Source: a virus. From it: 26,760 nucleotides of DNA. The DNA lies in IMG/VR virus record IMGVR_UViG_3300017917_003769, positions 1-26,760 of that record. One strand, given 5' to 3'. Positions within the stretch are counted from its first letter, which is position 1. Each line of letters starts with the position of its first letter. The notes beneath the pieces were generated by a model. The model saw only the letters and a list, made by a program, of their open reading frames with translations. It was not told the DNA's origin and made no database searches. Below, in pieces: positions 6,560 to 13,954 of the stretch. Position numbers and translations under genes: made by a program.

Positions 6560-9514
6560 ATGGCAACACTAGAGTCCCCAGGCGTACAAGTCACAGTTAT
6601 CGATGAAAGTTTCTATACTCCATCGGCCCCAGGAACAGTCCCTATGATTTTTGTAGCGTCTGCTCAAGATAAAACAAATCCTAGCGGAACAACAGCACTA
6701 GGAACCACAGCGGCTAATGCTGGTAAGGTATGGTTAATCACTAGCCAGAGAGATCTTACAGATACATTCGGAACCCCAGTTTTTTACACTGATGCTAGCG
6801 GAAATCCACAGCACGGTAATGAACTCAACGAATACGGATTACAGGCAGCTTATAGCGTGCTAGGTGCAAGTAGCAGAGCATACATTGTTCGTGCAAACCT
6901 AGACACAAACGATCTTATTCCTACAAGCAGTGTTCCGGTAGGTGATCCAGTTGCCGGTACTTATTGGTTAGATACCGATGCTACCAGCTACGGTATTAAA
7001 GAATGGGATGCCACAACACAGAAATTTACTGTTAAAACTCCGATCGTGTTAGATGACGACAGTCCTGCTGATCAGTTTAACGGCGGTGATCCTTCTAACT
7101 CTGTGGGACAAAAAGGCGATTATTGCATGATCGTGAGAAGCAATAATAACTTTAGACTATATCGCAAAAATGCTTCTAATGCATGGGTATTTGTACAAAA
7201 TACATTTGATAGTGGTAAGCGATATGTTGCTGCCCCGCACTTCAGTGTTCCTCCATTCAACGCATCAACTGCAACAGGCAGCGTATGGGTAACAACAACT
7301 ACCCCTGCCAATGGTGCAGATTATGTTATCAAATATTACAATGGAAGCAGTCAAGAATGGAGCACAGTATCGGCTCCTATGTACAGTGGCGTTAACGAAG
7401 CAAACAGAAGTTTAGACCCAACTAACGGCGGTAAGAATGTTCCAGTTGGTAGTCTATTTGTAGATTATAATGTTGACGATACTGCACAGGCCACAGGTGA
7501 TTATCAAGTTTGGAGAAAGTCTGTGACTGGAGTGACATCAATTACCAGTGCCGCAAGCACTGCTAATGCATCAGCCGGAACATACACATTCCAGGTAAGA
7601 GAAAGTGCAAACACATCTACTAACTATAGAACCGCAATTACAATTACATTGAACGGTTCTGGATCAGACAGAATTGCATCTTTAGTGCCTGCTGCTATTA
7701 GCGCATCTAACTTACAGTATGTAACTGCGTCATACAACACAGCAACTAATAAATTAACCATGACTCATAGTCAAGGTGGAAACTTTGAACTTAATGAAGG
7801 TACAGGTACTCCATTAACACTAATGGGATTCAGTGCTTATAATGTTTCAACTAATGCAGGTACAGTTAATCTATATACCGCGCCCGCAACAGCTGGATTC
7901 GATTTTGTAGCAACTAACTGGAAGCCATTAACTTTCGAAGCAAGAAAGACACAGCCTACCACAGATCCAGCAGATGGAAAACTATGGTATAGTTCTGTAG
8001 TTGATCAAGTTGATATCATGTATCACAATGGTGTTACTTGGGTCGGATACATAAACGGTCAGCCGGGCACTGATCCGGGCGGTCCAATTGTTAGTGCAAC
8101 AGAACCGATGGACGGTGATCGTAGTGATGGCGGAAACCTAGTAAACGGTGATATCTGGGTATCCACTGCTGATCTAGAAAGATACGGTAAGGACATCTAC
8201 GTTTACAATACAACCGACGGATGGGTAAAACAAGATACAACAGATCAAAGTACTCCAGATGGTTGGTTATTTGCTGATGCACGTTGGGCAACCACTGGCG
8301 GTGCAACTGAACCAGCAGATATTGCAAACTTGTTAACCAGCAATTATCTAGACCCAGATGCACCAGATCCTGCACTGTATCCTAAAGGCATGCGTCTATG
8401 GAATACACGTCGTAGCGGATTTAATGTTAAGAAGTACATTGTCGGGCACTTAGATCTAAATGCCAATAACGAACAAAATATTCGTTTTAATAACGAATCA
8501 ATGGCAAACTATGTTGCTGATCGTTGGGTCAGTCAATATCCTGTAGCTGAAGACGGTAGCCCACAGTTCGGTCGTCATGCTCAAAGAGCTCAAGTTATTA
8601 ATGCTCTTAAGGAAACTATCGATTCTAACGACACAATCAGAGATACTGATACATTAAACTTTAATTTAATGGCAACTCCTGGTTATCCAGAAGTTATTCA
8701 AAACATGATTGCGTTTAACACTGATCGTGGCCTAACAGCATTTGTATTAGGTGATACACCGTTTAGATTATCACCAACAGGAACTGCTCTAAGCAACTGG
8801 GGTAATAACACAGCAGGTGCTCTAGACAACGGTGATGAAGGCGCTACTAGCTACGACGAGTACATGGCAATGTACTACCCAAGCGGTTATACCAACGACA
8901 ATACTGGTAACAGAATTGTTGTTCCACCGAGCCACATGATGTTACGTACAATTATTAACAGCGATGCTAAGAGCTATCCATGGTTTGCACCTGCTGGTAC
9001 ACGTCGTGGTGGTGTTGACAACGCAAGCAGTGTAGGTTACATTGATAGTGAAGGCGAATTTAGAACTGTTGCCTTACATCAAAGTCTACGTGATGTTCTT
9101 GACGATGTTAAGATTAACCCAATTGCTACACTAACTGGTGTAGGGGTACTTGCATATGGTCAACGTACTCGTGCTAGAAATGCCAGTGCATTAGACAGAA
9201 TTAATGTAGCACGTTTAGTTGTTTATCTACGTAGACAGTTAGATATTCTTGCTCGTCCGTTCTTGTTTGAACCTAACGATGCTCAGACTCGTAGAGAAAT
9301 TCAAGCAGCGGCAGAAAGCCTATTATTAGAATTAGTAGGACAAAGAGCATTGTACGACTTTATTGTTGTATGTGACGAGACAAACAATACTCCAGCTAGA
9401 ATTGATCGTAATGAACTTTATGTTGATATTGCAATTGAGCCAGTTAAGGCAGTTGAATATATCTACATTCCATTACGCTTGAAGAATACTGGCGATATTG
9501 CAGCTGGTCTATAA
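6560..9514 (+). CDS. 18: Tail sheath protein gp18
   Basis: The contractile sheath drives injection. The N-terminus (LESPGVQVTVIDES, residues 4-17) and the C-terminal domain (ARNASALDRINVARLVVYLRRQL, then FEPNDAQTRREI, then VEYIYIPLRL) are unmistakable sheath signatures. The protein has 984 residues against 659 in T4. The excess sits in the middle (about 125-580), where six copies of a loose module 'G-x-x-W/Y ... Y-N/H-G-x-x-W' can be seen (near 133-158, 187-212, 239-270, 297-320, 472-498 and 529-557), likely surface-exposed domains on the outside of the tail. It has its own late promoter and a strong ribosome-binding site, as expected for one of the most abundant late proteins. Confidence 0.95.
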   Translation: MATLESPGVQVTVIDESFYTPSAPGTVPMIFVASAQDKTNPSGTTALGTTAANAGKVWLITSQRDLTDTFGTPVFYTDASGNPQHGNELNEYGLQAAYSVLGASSRAYIVRANLDTNDLIPTSSVPVGDPVAGTYWLDTDATSYGIKEWDATTQKFTVKTPIVLDDDSPADQFNGGDPSNSVGQKGDYCMIVRSNNNFRLYRKNASNAWVFVQNTFDSGKRYVAAPHFSVPPFNASTATGSVWVTTTTPANGADYVIKYYNGSSQEWSTVSAPMYSGVNEANRSLDPTNGGKNVPVGSLFVDYNVDDTAQATGDYQVWRKSVTGVTSITSAASTANASAGTYTFQVRESANTSTNYRTAITITLNGSGSDRIASLVPAAISASNLQYVTASYNTATNKLTMTHSQGGNFELNEGTGTPLTLMGFSAYNVSTNAGTVNLYTAPATAGFDFVATNWKPLTFEARKTQPTTDPADGKLWYSSVVDQVDIMYHNGVTWVGYINGQPGTDPGGPIVSATEPMDGDRSDGGNLVNGDIWVSTADLERYGKDIYVYNTTDGWVKQDTTDQSTPDGWLFADARWATTGGATEPADIANLLTSNYLDPDAPDPALYPKGMRLWNTRRSGFNVKKYIVGHLDLNANNEQNIRFNNESMANYVADRWVSQYPVAEDGSPQFGRHAQRAQVINALKETIDSNDTIRDTDTLNFNLMATPGYPEVIQNMIAFNTDRGLTAFVLGDTPFRLSPTGTALSNWGNNTAGALDNGDEGATSYDEYMAMYYPSGYTNDNTGNRIVVPPSHMMLRTIINSDAKSYPWFAPAGTRRGGVDNASSVGYIDSEGEFRTVALHQSLRDVLDDVKINPIATLTGVGVLAYGQRTRARNASALDRINVARLVVYLRRQLDILARPFLFEPNDAQTRREIQAAAESLLLELVGQRALYDFIVVCDETNNTPARIDRNELYVDIAIEPVKAVEYIYIPLRLKNTGDIAAGL

Positions 9515-9517
9515 GTG

Positions 9518-9524
9518 GTAAATA
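9518..9524 (+). promoter_or_regulatory. Late promoter for tail tube (GTAAATA)
   Basis: GTAAATA at 9518-9524 follows the sheath stop. It is followed by AAGGAG (9534-9539), seven bases before the tube ATG. The tube gene can thus be transcribed separately from the sheath. Confidence 0.6.
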
Positions 9525-9546
9525 ATAAAGATTAAGGAGCAGAGTA

Positions 9547-10194
9547 ATGCCAATCGCAAGTTTAAATAGATTTACAGTACCGTTGAGTGCTACACAGGCA
9601 GCAACAACTCAAGGTCTGTTAATGCCGAAATTAAAGTATCGCTTCCGCGTTACTTTAGATCAATTTGGTGTGCCTGGCCTTCCTACAACAGAACTTACTA
9701 AGCAAGTGATGAACGTATCGAGACCAGAAGTTAGTTTTGAAGAAGTTAAATTACCTGTATACAACAGCACAGTTAAAATTCTAGGCAAACATAGTTTTGC
9801 TGATGCTAAATTAACAATTCGTGATGATGCTAGTGGTGTTGTTACAAGAAAAGTTGGCGAACAACTACAGAAACAATTTGATTTCTTCGAACAGAGCGGC
9901 GCAGCCAGCGCAGTTGATTATAAATTTAGAATGCGTGTTGAAATACTAGACGGCGGCAACGGTCAGTATGAGCCAGTAACATTAGAAAGTTTTGAATTCT
10001 TAGGTTGCTGGGTTAAACAAGCTACATATCAGGGTGGCGATTATAGCAGCAATGATCCTATGGACATTAGCTTGACAATCTGTTATGATAACGCTATCCA
10101 GCTAGAGGCTCCAGGCGGAGCAGCCAGTGGTATCGGACTAGAAGTAGGACGAGTAGTAAGACCAGCTGGCGCACAAGGTCTAGCAGTAGGTTAA
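9547..10194 (+). CDS. 19: Tail tube protein gp19
   Basis: The 215-residue protein, close to the usual gp19 length of about 160-210, follows the sheath gene as in T4. Sequence landmarks are KYRFRVTLDQFG (about 30-41), MNVSRPEVSFEEVKLPVYNSTVKI (about 55-78), LTIRDDASG (about 89-97) and the C-terminal FEFLGCWVKQATYQGGDYSSNDPMDISLTICYDNA, the strand pattern of the tube subunit. It polymerises as hexameric rings inside the sheath and forms the DNA channel. A terminator follows 17 bases after its stop. Confidence 0.92.
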   Translation: MPIASLNRFTVPLSATQAATTQGLLMPKLKYRFRVTLDQFGVPGLPTTELTKQVMNVSRPEVSFEEVKLPVYNSTVKILGKHSFADAKLTIRDDASGVVTRKVGEQLQKQFDFFEQSGAASAVDYKFRMRVEILDGGNGQYEPVTLESFEFLGCWVKQATYQGGDYSSNDPMDISLTICYDNAIQLEAPGGAASGIGLEVGRVVRPAGAQGLAVG

Positions 10195-10210
10195 TTAATC
10201 TACTAACTTT

Positions 10211-10239
10211 AAAAGCCCGGAAATTTCCGGGCTTTTTTT
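10211..10239 (+). terminator. Rho-independent terminator after tail tube
   Basis: AAAAGCCCGG (10211-10220) pairs with CCGGGCTTTT (10227-10236), and a run of seven Ts closes it. The full 26 bases form a perfect palindrome. It ends the sheath-tube unit just before the next late promoter. Confidence 0.92.
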
Positions 10240-10243
10240 ATGA

Positions 10244-10250
10244 CTAAATA
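10244..10250 (+). promoter_or_regulatory. Late promoter (CTAAATA), five bases from ATG
   Basis: CTAAATA at 10244-10250 directly follows the terminator and ends five bases before the ATG at 10256. The intervening ATTGT contains no ribosome-binding site. Confidence 0.7.
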
Positions 10251-10255
10251 ATTGT

Positions 10256-11428
10256 ATGAGTAAAATTACCCCCTACATCTCCGGAACTAGATCCGGAACA
10301 TTAGACGGTTACCCAATACTTAGAGATTGGCAACATGCCGCAAGATTTTATCTTGACAACGACATGGCTCGTAGCCCTAAGTTTGGATTCATTTACTATG
10401 TTCAGTTTAATCTAAATGAACAGGCAATAATTGATCGCCAATGGTTTGAACAATACAAAAGCACAGAAGTGGGACTTTTTTGTAAAAAAGTAGACTTACC
10501 TAGATTTACCGTAGCAACAGAAACTCTTAACCAATACAATAGAAAAACGGTAGTTCAATCAAGGCTAACTTATAATCCTGTTAGCATGGAATTACATGAC
10601 GACAGTAGCAACGTCACACATAGTCTATGGTTAAATTATTTTAAACATTATTATGCTGATAGTAACTACGGTGATTTAAACGAAGGCCGCGCAGGAAATC
10701 CGGTTTCATTTACAGATACCAAGTACGGAGAAATTGATTATACATACGGTCGCTACAGTAGAGGAATAGATGAAGAATTTATTCGTTCAATCGACATCTA
10801 CGTGTTGCATCAAAAAGAATACACAAAGTATACCTTAGTTAATCCTAAGATTACAGATTGGAAACATGATACCGTCAATCAAAGCGATGGTGCAAAACTT
10901 TTAACTAACTCTTTAACTATTGCTTATGAAACTGTAATTTATAAGGAAGGTCTAATTGTCGAAGAGCAAGAGCCTGAAGGTTGGACTCCTGTTTATTACG
11001 ATAACGCCCCAAGCCCCTATGGTATTGCCGGTAATCCTCTTAACAATGCAAATGTTAGATCTAGAGACAATATAGTTTCTCAGTTCGACGTTAAAGCAGG
11101 AAATCGACTATATGGTAGAGTTGGTGGGAAATTTAACAGTAATAATCCATTAGTCGACATTGCGGCAATTCTAGCAAAGAATTATGTCAATAAGGGCGGA
11201 TTAACTAGACAAAAAGGTGCTACTTATAATGTTGCATCAAGCGCACTAACTGCCTTAACACTTGAAAAACCTGGAAAGTATTATACTCCTCCGAACACAC
11301 AGGATCAACCTGGTATCTTTAATTTGCCAGGCGGTGTAGGCATTAATATCTTTAAAGGATTTAATACCAGTGTTGATGGCAAAGTCAGAGCCAACCCTGC
11401 TGCAATTATATTTCCTCCAAGAGGTTAA
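10256..11428 (+). CDS. Tail-tube-fold structural protein, candidate tube initiator (gp54-like)
   Basis: The 390-residue protein has a tube-like strand order: GFIYYVQFNLNE (about 44-55), a segment LFCKKVDLPRFTVATETLNQYNRKTVVQSRLTYNPV (about 74-109, against T4 gp54 MIYSVKMPENRLSYETDWNYNSPNIRITGRELDPL), then MELHDDSSN and LWLNYFKHYY. T4 gp54 sits on the baseplate and starts tube polymerisation. Similarity is by pattern only, so a different tube-domain baseplate protein is possible. The last ~130 residues are Gly/Asn/Pro-rich and look flexible. It lies directly after gp19 and its terminator, and starts from a late octamer with no ribosome-binding site. Confidence 0.5.
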   Translation: MSKITPYISGTRSGTLDGYPILRDWQHAARFYLDNDMARSPKFGFIYYVQFNLNEQAIIDRQWFEQYKSTEVGLFCKKVDLPRFTVATETLNQYNRKTVVQSRLTYNPVSMELHDDSSNVTHSLWLNYFKHYYADSNYGDLNEGRAGNPVSFTDTKYGEIDYTYGRYSRGIDEEFIRSIDIYVLHQKEYTKYTLVNPKITDWKHDTVNQSDGAKLLTNSLTIAYETVIYKEGLIVEEQEPEGWTPVYYDNAPSPYGIAGNPLNNANVRSRDNIVSQFDVKAGNRLYGRVGGKFNSNNPLVDIAAILAKNYVNKGGLTRQKGATYNVASSALTALTLEKPGKYYTPPNTQDQPGIFNLPGGVGINIFKGFNTSVDGKVRANPAAIIFPPRG

Positions 11429-11430
11429 TC

Positions 11431-11793
11431 ATGTCTTTTACTAACTTACCAGTAACAAAAAATCAAAATAGCACTGTAGATTCGTTTGATAGATACTACA
11501 CAGATGACCTAGAATTAAATTCAACTGTGTTTGCAGCAATGAAGGCATTTTTTACCAGTCGTAATTTTGGAGAAGTTGCCAGTGATGCAATAACCACATT
11601 AATTATGCGTCAGGCAAAACAAGACGGTTATAATCCTATGGAGATTTTAGATACCCTCAAAGGTTATAATTCAGTTGATCTATCTTCTTTAGTTGCAGAA
11701 ATAATGAACTATAATCGTTTTAAAAGCAGCAGCCTAGGAATTGCACAACCTTTTAGAACTAACCCTGAAGTATTAAGAAACATCTTGGCATGA
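11431..11793 (+). CDS. Small probable structural protein
   Basis: The 120-residue, mostly helical protein contains FAAMKAFFTSRNFGEVASDAITTLIMRQAK and YNPMEILDTLKG. The 'NPxEILDTLKG' phrase is recalled from an uncharacterised structural protein of marine T4-like phages found near head and tail completion genes. It follows the tube-fold gene by two bases, with AAGAGG at 11418-11423 as the ribosome-binding site, and overlaps gp4 as ATGA. Its role is unknown; co-expression with gp4 and terminase suggests assembly. Confidence 0.65.
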   Translation: MSFTNLPVTKNQNSTVDSFDRYYTDDLELNSTVFAAMKAFFTSRNFGEVASDAITTLIMRQAKQDGYNPMEILDTLKGYNSVDLSSLVAEIMNYNRFKSSSLGIAQPFRTNPEVLRNILA

Positions 11794-12236
11794 GCTTAAA
11801 ATTTAGCAAGGGCATATATAAAATCAAAAACCCAGAAAAGTATGTAGGTGGCAAGCAACCTACATATCGAAGTTCGTGGGAATTTACATTTATGAGCTTT
11901 TGTGATAATAATCCTAGTATTAATCAATGGAGCAGTGAGCCAGTAAAAATTCCATATCGAGATCCTCTAACTGGCAAACAGACAGTATACGTTCCAGATT
12001 TTCTTATTGTCTATGTAGATAAGAATCACAAAAAACATGCCGAAATGATCGAGATAAAACCGATCAAACAAACAGTGTTAGAAAAAGTAGGAAAAAATCC
12101 CTACGATCAAGCACAGTTTGTAAAAAATCAAGCAAAATGGGCCGCAGCTACTCAATGGTGTCGACAACAAGGAATCCGTTTTCGAATTGTAAACGAAGGT
12201 GATATTTTCCACAATCCGAAAAAAGGAAATAAGTAG
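11790..12236 (+). CDS. 4: Head completion protein gp4 (PD-(D/E)xK-like)
   Basis: The 148-residue protein is co-linear with T4 gp4 (also called gp50): YRSSWEFTFMSFCDNNPSI (26-44) against YRSSWELKFMRWCDTNPNI, WSSEPVKIPY (47-56) against WSSEEVVIPY, and AEMIEIKP (84-91) against TVLVEIKP. Glu31, Asp70 and Glu88-x-Lys90 form the metal-binding set of the PD-(D/E)xK nuclease fold. In T4 this protein is needed to make filled heads competent for tail joining. It starts in an ATGA overlap with the upstream gene. Confidence 0.9.
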   Translation: MSLKFSKGIYKIKNPEKYVGGKQPTYRSSWEFTFMSFCDNNPSINQWSSEPVKIPYRDPLTGKQTVYVPDFLIVYVDKNHKKHAEMIEIKPIKQTVLEKVGKNPYDQAQFVKNQAKWAAATQWCRQQGIRFRIVNEGDIFHNPKKGNK

Positions 12237-12240
12237 TGTT

Positions 12241-12714
12241 ATGACTAAAAAACTAGAAGAACTTTTTAACCTTCCGGAAGAAGCTGTTATTCCGCCCGAA
12301 CCGCAGGAAGCGACTCCTGTTGCTACAATCGATCTTCAAGAAAAATTAGAAGAGTTTGATAAAATTGCAGAAGCATTGCCTAGAGTAAAAGGTCTAGGGG
12401 ATATGGCAGACAGTGAGTTAGATGCATTAGCAGCAAAAGCAGAACAGGCCTATGATGATCTAATGGATCTAGGAATGAACGTAGAAGCTAGGTACGGTGC
12501 TCGTATGTTTGAAGTAGCAGCCAATATGATGAACGCCGCGATTCAGGCTAAAAGTGCTAAAATTGACAAAAAACTAAAAATGGTAGATTTACAACTAAAG
12601 AAGCTAGCAATAGATAAAAAGCATGGAGAAGGAAGCGGTACCATTGAAGGCGAAGGTTATATTGTAACTGACCGTAATAGCATTCTAGCAAAACTTAAAA
12701 ATTTGAATAAATAA
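12241..12714 (+). CDS. 16: Terminase small subunit gp16
   Basis: The 157-residue protein has an acidic, Pro-rich N-terminus, a central helical region (about residues 35-110) with a long coiled-coil stretch rich in Ala and Met (GARMFEVAANMMNAAIQAKSA), and a C-terminal tail with GTIEGEGYIVTDRNSILAKL. This layout matches T4 gp16 (164 residues), which forms rings that recognise DNA and regulate the gp17 motor. The ATG at 12241 is preferred over an upstream alternative at 12199 because it follows the gp4 stop by four bases and an AAGGA lies upstream. Unusually, two other genes separate it from gp17. Confidence 0.75.
   Translation: MTKKLEELFNLPEEAVIPPEPQEATPVATIDLQEKLEEFDKIAEALPRVKGLGDMADSELDALAAKAEQAYDDLMDLGMNVEARYGARMFEVAANMMNAAIQAKSAKIDKKLKMVDLQLKKLAIDKKHGEGSGTIEGEGYIVTDRNSILAKLKNLNK
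12706..12713 (+). promoter_or_regulatory. Late promoter overlapping the gp16 stop (AATAAATA)
   Basis: AATAAATA at 12706-12713 shares bases with the gp16 stop codon TAA (12712-12714). It ends seven bases before the next ATG at 12721, with no Shine-Dalgarno between. Confidence 0.6.
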
Positions 12715-12720
12715 TAGACT

Positions 12721-13317
12721 ATGAAAACATTCAAAGAATACCTAACCGAGTCTAAAAAAACCTACGATTTTAGAATTAAAATTGCAGGCGACATGACTTC
12801 TGAAAAAGAAGATACAATGAAAAGATTGCTAGGTCGTTTTACTAATGAAAACACTCTACAATCTTTTAAGAAATCTAAAACTCCTATTCAGGCTGTTCCA
12901 CTAGATTTTCCCCAAGTTAAAAATTGTGAAGTTAACATCTATGAAGTTACACTAGATTTTCCAACTACACAATATGAACTAACAGAATATCTAGCTACAG
13001 AGTTAGGAATTGGTAAATCTCATCTTGTTGTTCGTCGCCCTGGTGAACCTAGTGAAGAATATCAAACTCCTGCTCCAGAACGTACAGGTGCCTTATTAGA
13101 TGATCCTGATTACAAAGAAGCAGGTAACGCAAACTTTGAAGATTTTTACGGGGACAAATATAACAGCGGATTCGTCAAAGAATTAAATGAAATTTTAAAA
13201 CTGCAAAGACGTGAACGTGGTGAAGAAATTCCCACTGAAGGTGCTGCAAAATTTAATACCGACAGTCCAGCAAATACTAAAAGCCCTATTCAACAGGCCC
13301 CCGATCCAAGGAAATAA
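12721..13317 (+). CDS. Candidate internal head protein with capsid-targeting peptide
   Basis: The 198-residue protein begins MKTFKEYLTES. T4 internal proteins I-III begin MKTYQEFIAEA, a ten-residue capsid-targeting sequence that directs them into the prohead and is cut off by the gp21 protease after Glu10 (consensus L/I-x-E|A/G/S). Here the match is Met-Lys-Thr-aromatic-x-Glu-aromatic-aliphatic-x-Glu, with Ser after the cut point. The rest is an alpha/beta domain (about 15-105, YDFRIKIAGDM, EVNIYEVTLDFP, SHLVVRR) with a disordered, charged, Pro-rich tail. The inference is a protein packaged in the head, perhaps ejected with DNA, or a head-assembly factor. It lies between the two terminase genes and has its own late octamer seven bases upstream. 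Confidence 0.55.
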   Translation: MKTFKEYLTESKKTYDFRIKIAGDMTSEKEDTMKRLLGRFTNENTLQSFKKSKTPIQAVPLDFPQVKNCEVNIYEVTLDFPTTQYELTEYLATELGIGKSHLVVRRPGEPSEEYQTPAPERTGALLDDPDYKEAGNANFEDFYGDKYNSGFVKELNEILKLQRRERGEEIPTEGAAKFNTDSPANTKSPIQQAPDPRK

Positions 13318-13319
13318 AC

Positions 13320-13895
13320 ATGCAAATGATTAACTTATTAAAACGTCTACAAGAACTTGACGCTCAAAATCCTAATGTAGTTTATGAGAATGAGCAAAAA
13401 GTTGAAGAATGTGGAATGATGCCTGAAATGGGGATGCCCATGGATCGCCCATCTACTCCTGCTACAATTAACATGACAGCTGGCAGTGCTGCTGAATTAG
13501 GCGATCTTCTTAAAGATATTGTAAGCCTAGCTGGAATGGATAAAGGTAGTTCTATGGAACCAATGATGCCTATGGCGGTTGGTGCTCCTGCAACATTAGA
13601 ACCTGCAGGATCTGATATGGATTCTATGCGTTCTGTTATTGACAAACTTAATGGCCCTGAAGACGACGAAAGTAACGACGAACAAGATAAAAAGCCAGTC
13701 GACGAGTACGATAATACACCAAATGATCCTGTAAAAGATGTAGACGAGTTTGATCCTGATCAACATGCACATCAAGAAAATCAGCCAGGTCAAGGCGATC
13801 GTATGGACGGAACTGCACCTAAAGCCTATTCAGATGTTAAAGAAGCATTTGAAGATTTATATAATCAATACAAGAAATTTGTATCTGAAAATTAA
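13320..13895 (+). CDS. Hypothetical Met/Pro-rich acidic protein
   Basis: The 191-residue protein has an amphipathic N-terminal helix (MINLLKRLQELDAQNPN), a Met/Pro-rich stretch (about 30-50), a predicted helix AAELGDLLKDIVSLAG, a long acidic linker (about 118-165, rich in Asp/Glu/Asn/Gln) and a C-terminal helix DLYNQYKKFV. I recall related companions of terminase genes in marine T4-like phages but no known function. AAGGA at 13308-13312 is its ribosome-binding site. The low complexity and acidity would suit a scaffold, core or DNA-mimic role, but this is speculation. A strong terminator follows. Confidence 0.6.
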   Translation: MQMINLLKRLQELDAQNPNVVYENEQKVEECGMMPEMGMPMDRPSTPATINMTAGSAAELGDLLKDIVSLAGMDKGSSMEPMMPMAVGAPATLEPAGSDMDSMRSVIDKLNGPEDDESNDEQDKKPVDEYDNTPNDPVKDVDEFDPDQHAHQENQPGQGDRMDGTAPKAYSDVKEAFEDLYNQYKKFVSEN

Positions 13896-13912
13896 AATAG
13901 GTATGTTTTACC

Positions 13913-13940
13913 AAATAGCCTCTTCGGAGGCTATTTTTTT
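13913..13940 (+). terminator. Rho-independent terminator with UUCG loop
   Basis: AAATAGCCTC (13913-13922) and GAGGCTATTT (13927-13936) form a perfect ten-pair stem closed by a TTCG tetraloop, followed by Ts to 13940. The cUUCGg loop is an especially stable one. It separates the gp16 unit from the large terminase, which restarts from a promoter three bases further on. Confidence 0.93.
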
Positions 13941-13942
13941 CA

Positions 13943-13949
13943 GTAAATA
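13943..13949 (+). promoter_or_regulatory. Late promoter for large terminase (GTAAATA)
   Basis: GTAAATA at 13943-13949 lies directly after the terminator and ends five bases before the terminase ATG at 13955. AAAGT in between gives no ribosome-binding site. Confidence 0.65.
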
Positions 13950-13954
13950 AAAGT

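Noticed and set aside
12199-12240. Earlier start for gp16 inside gp4
   Set aside because: The extra 14 residues are a different-frame reading of the gp4 end; ATG 12241 follows the gp4 stop with an AAGGA upstream.
13750-13950. 66-codon open frame over the end of the Met/Pro-rich gene
   Set aside because: It overlaps a better gene and runs through the UUCG terminator; the composition is that of a shadow frame.
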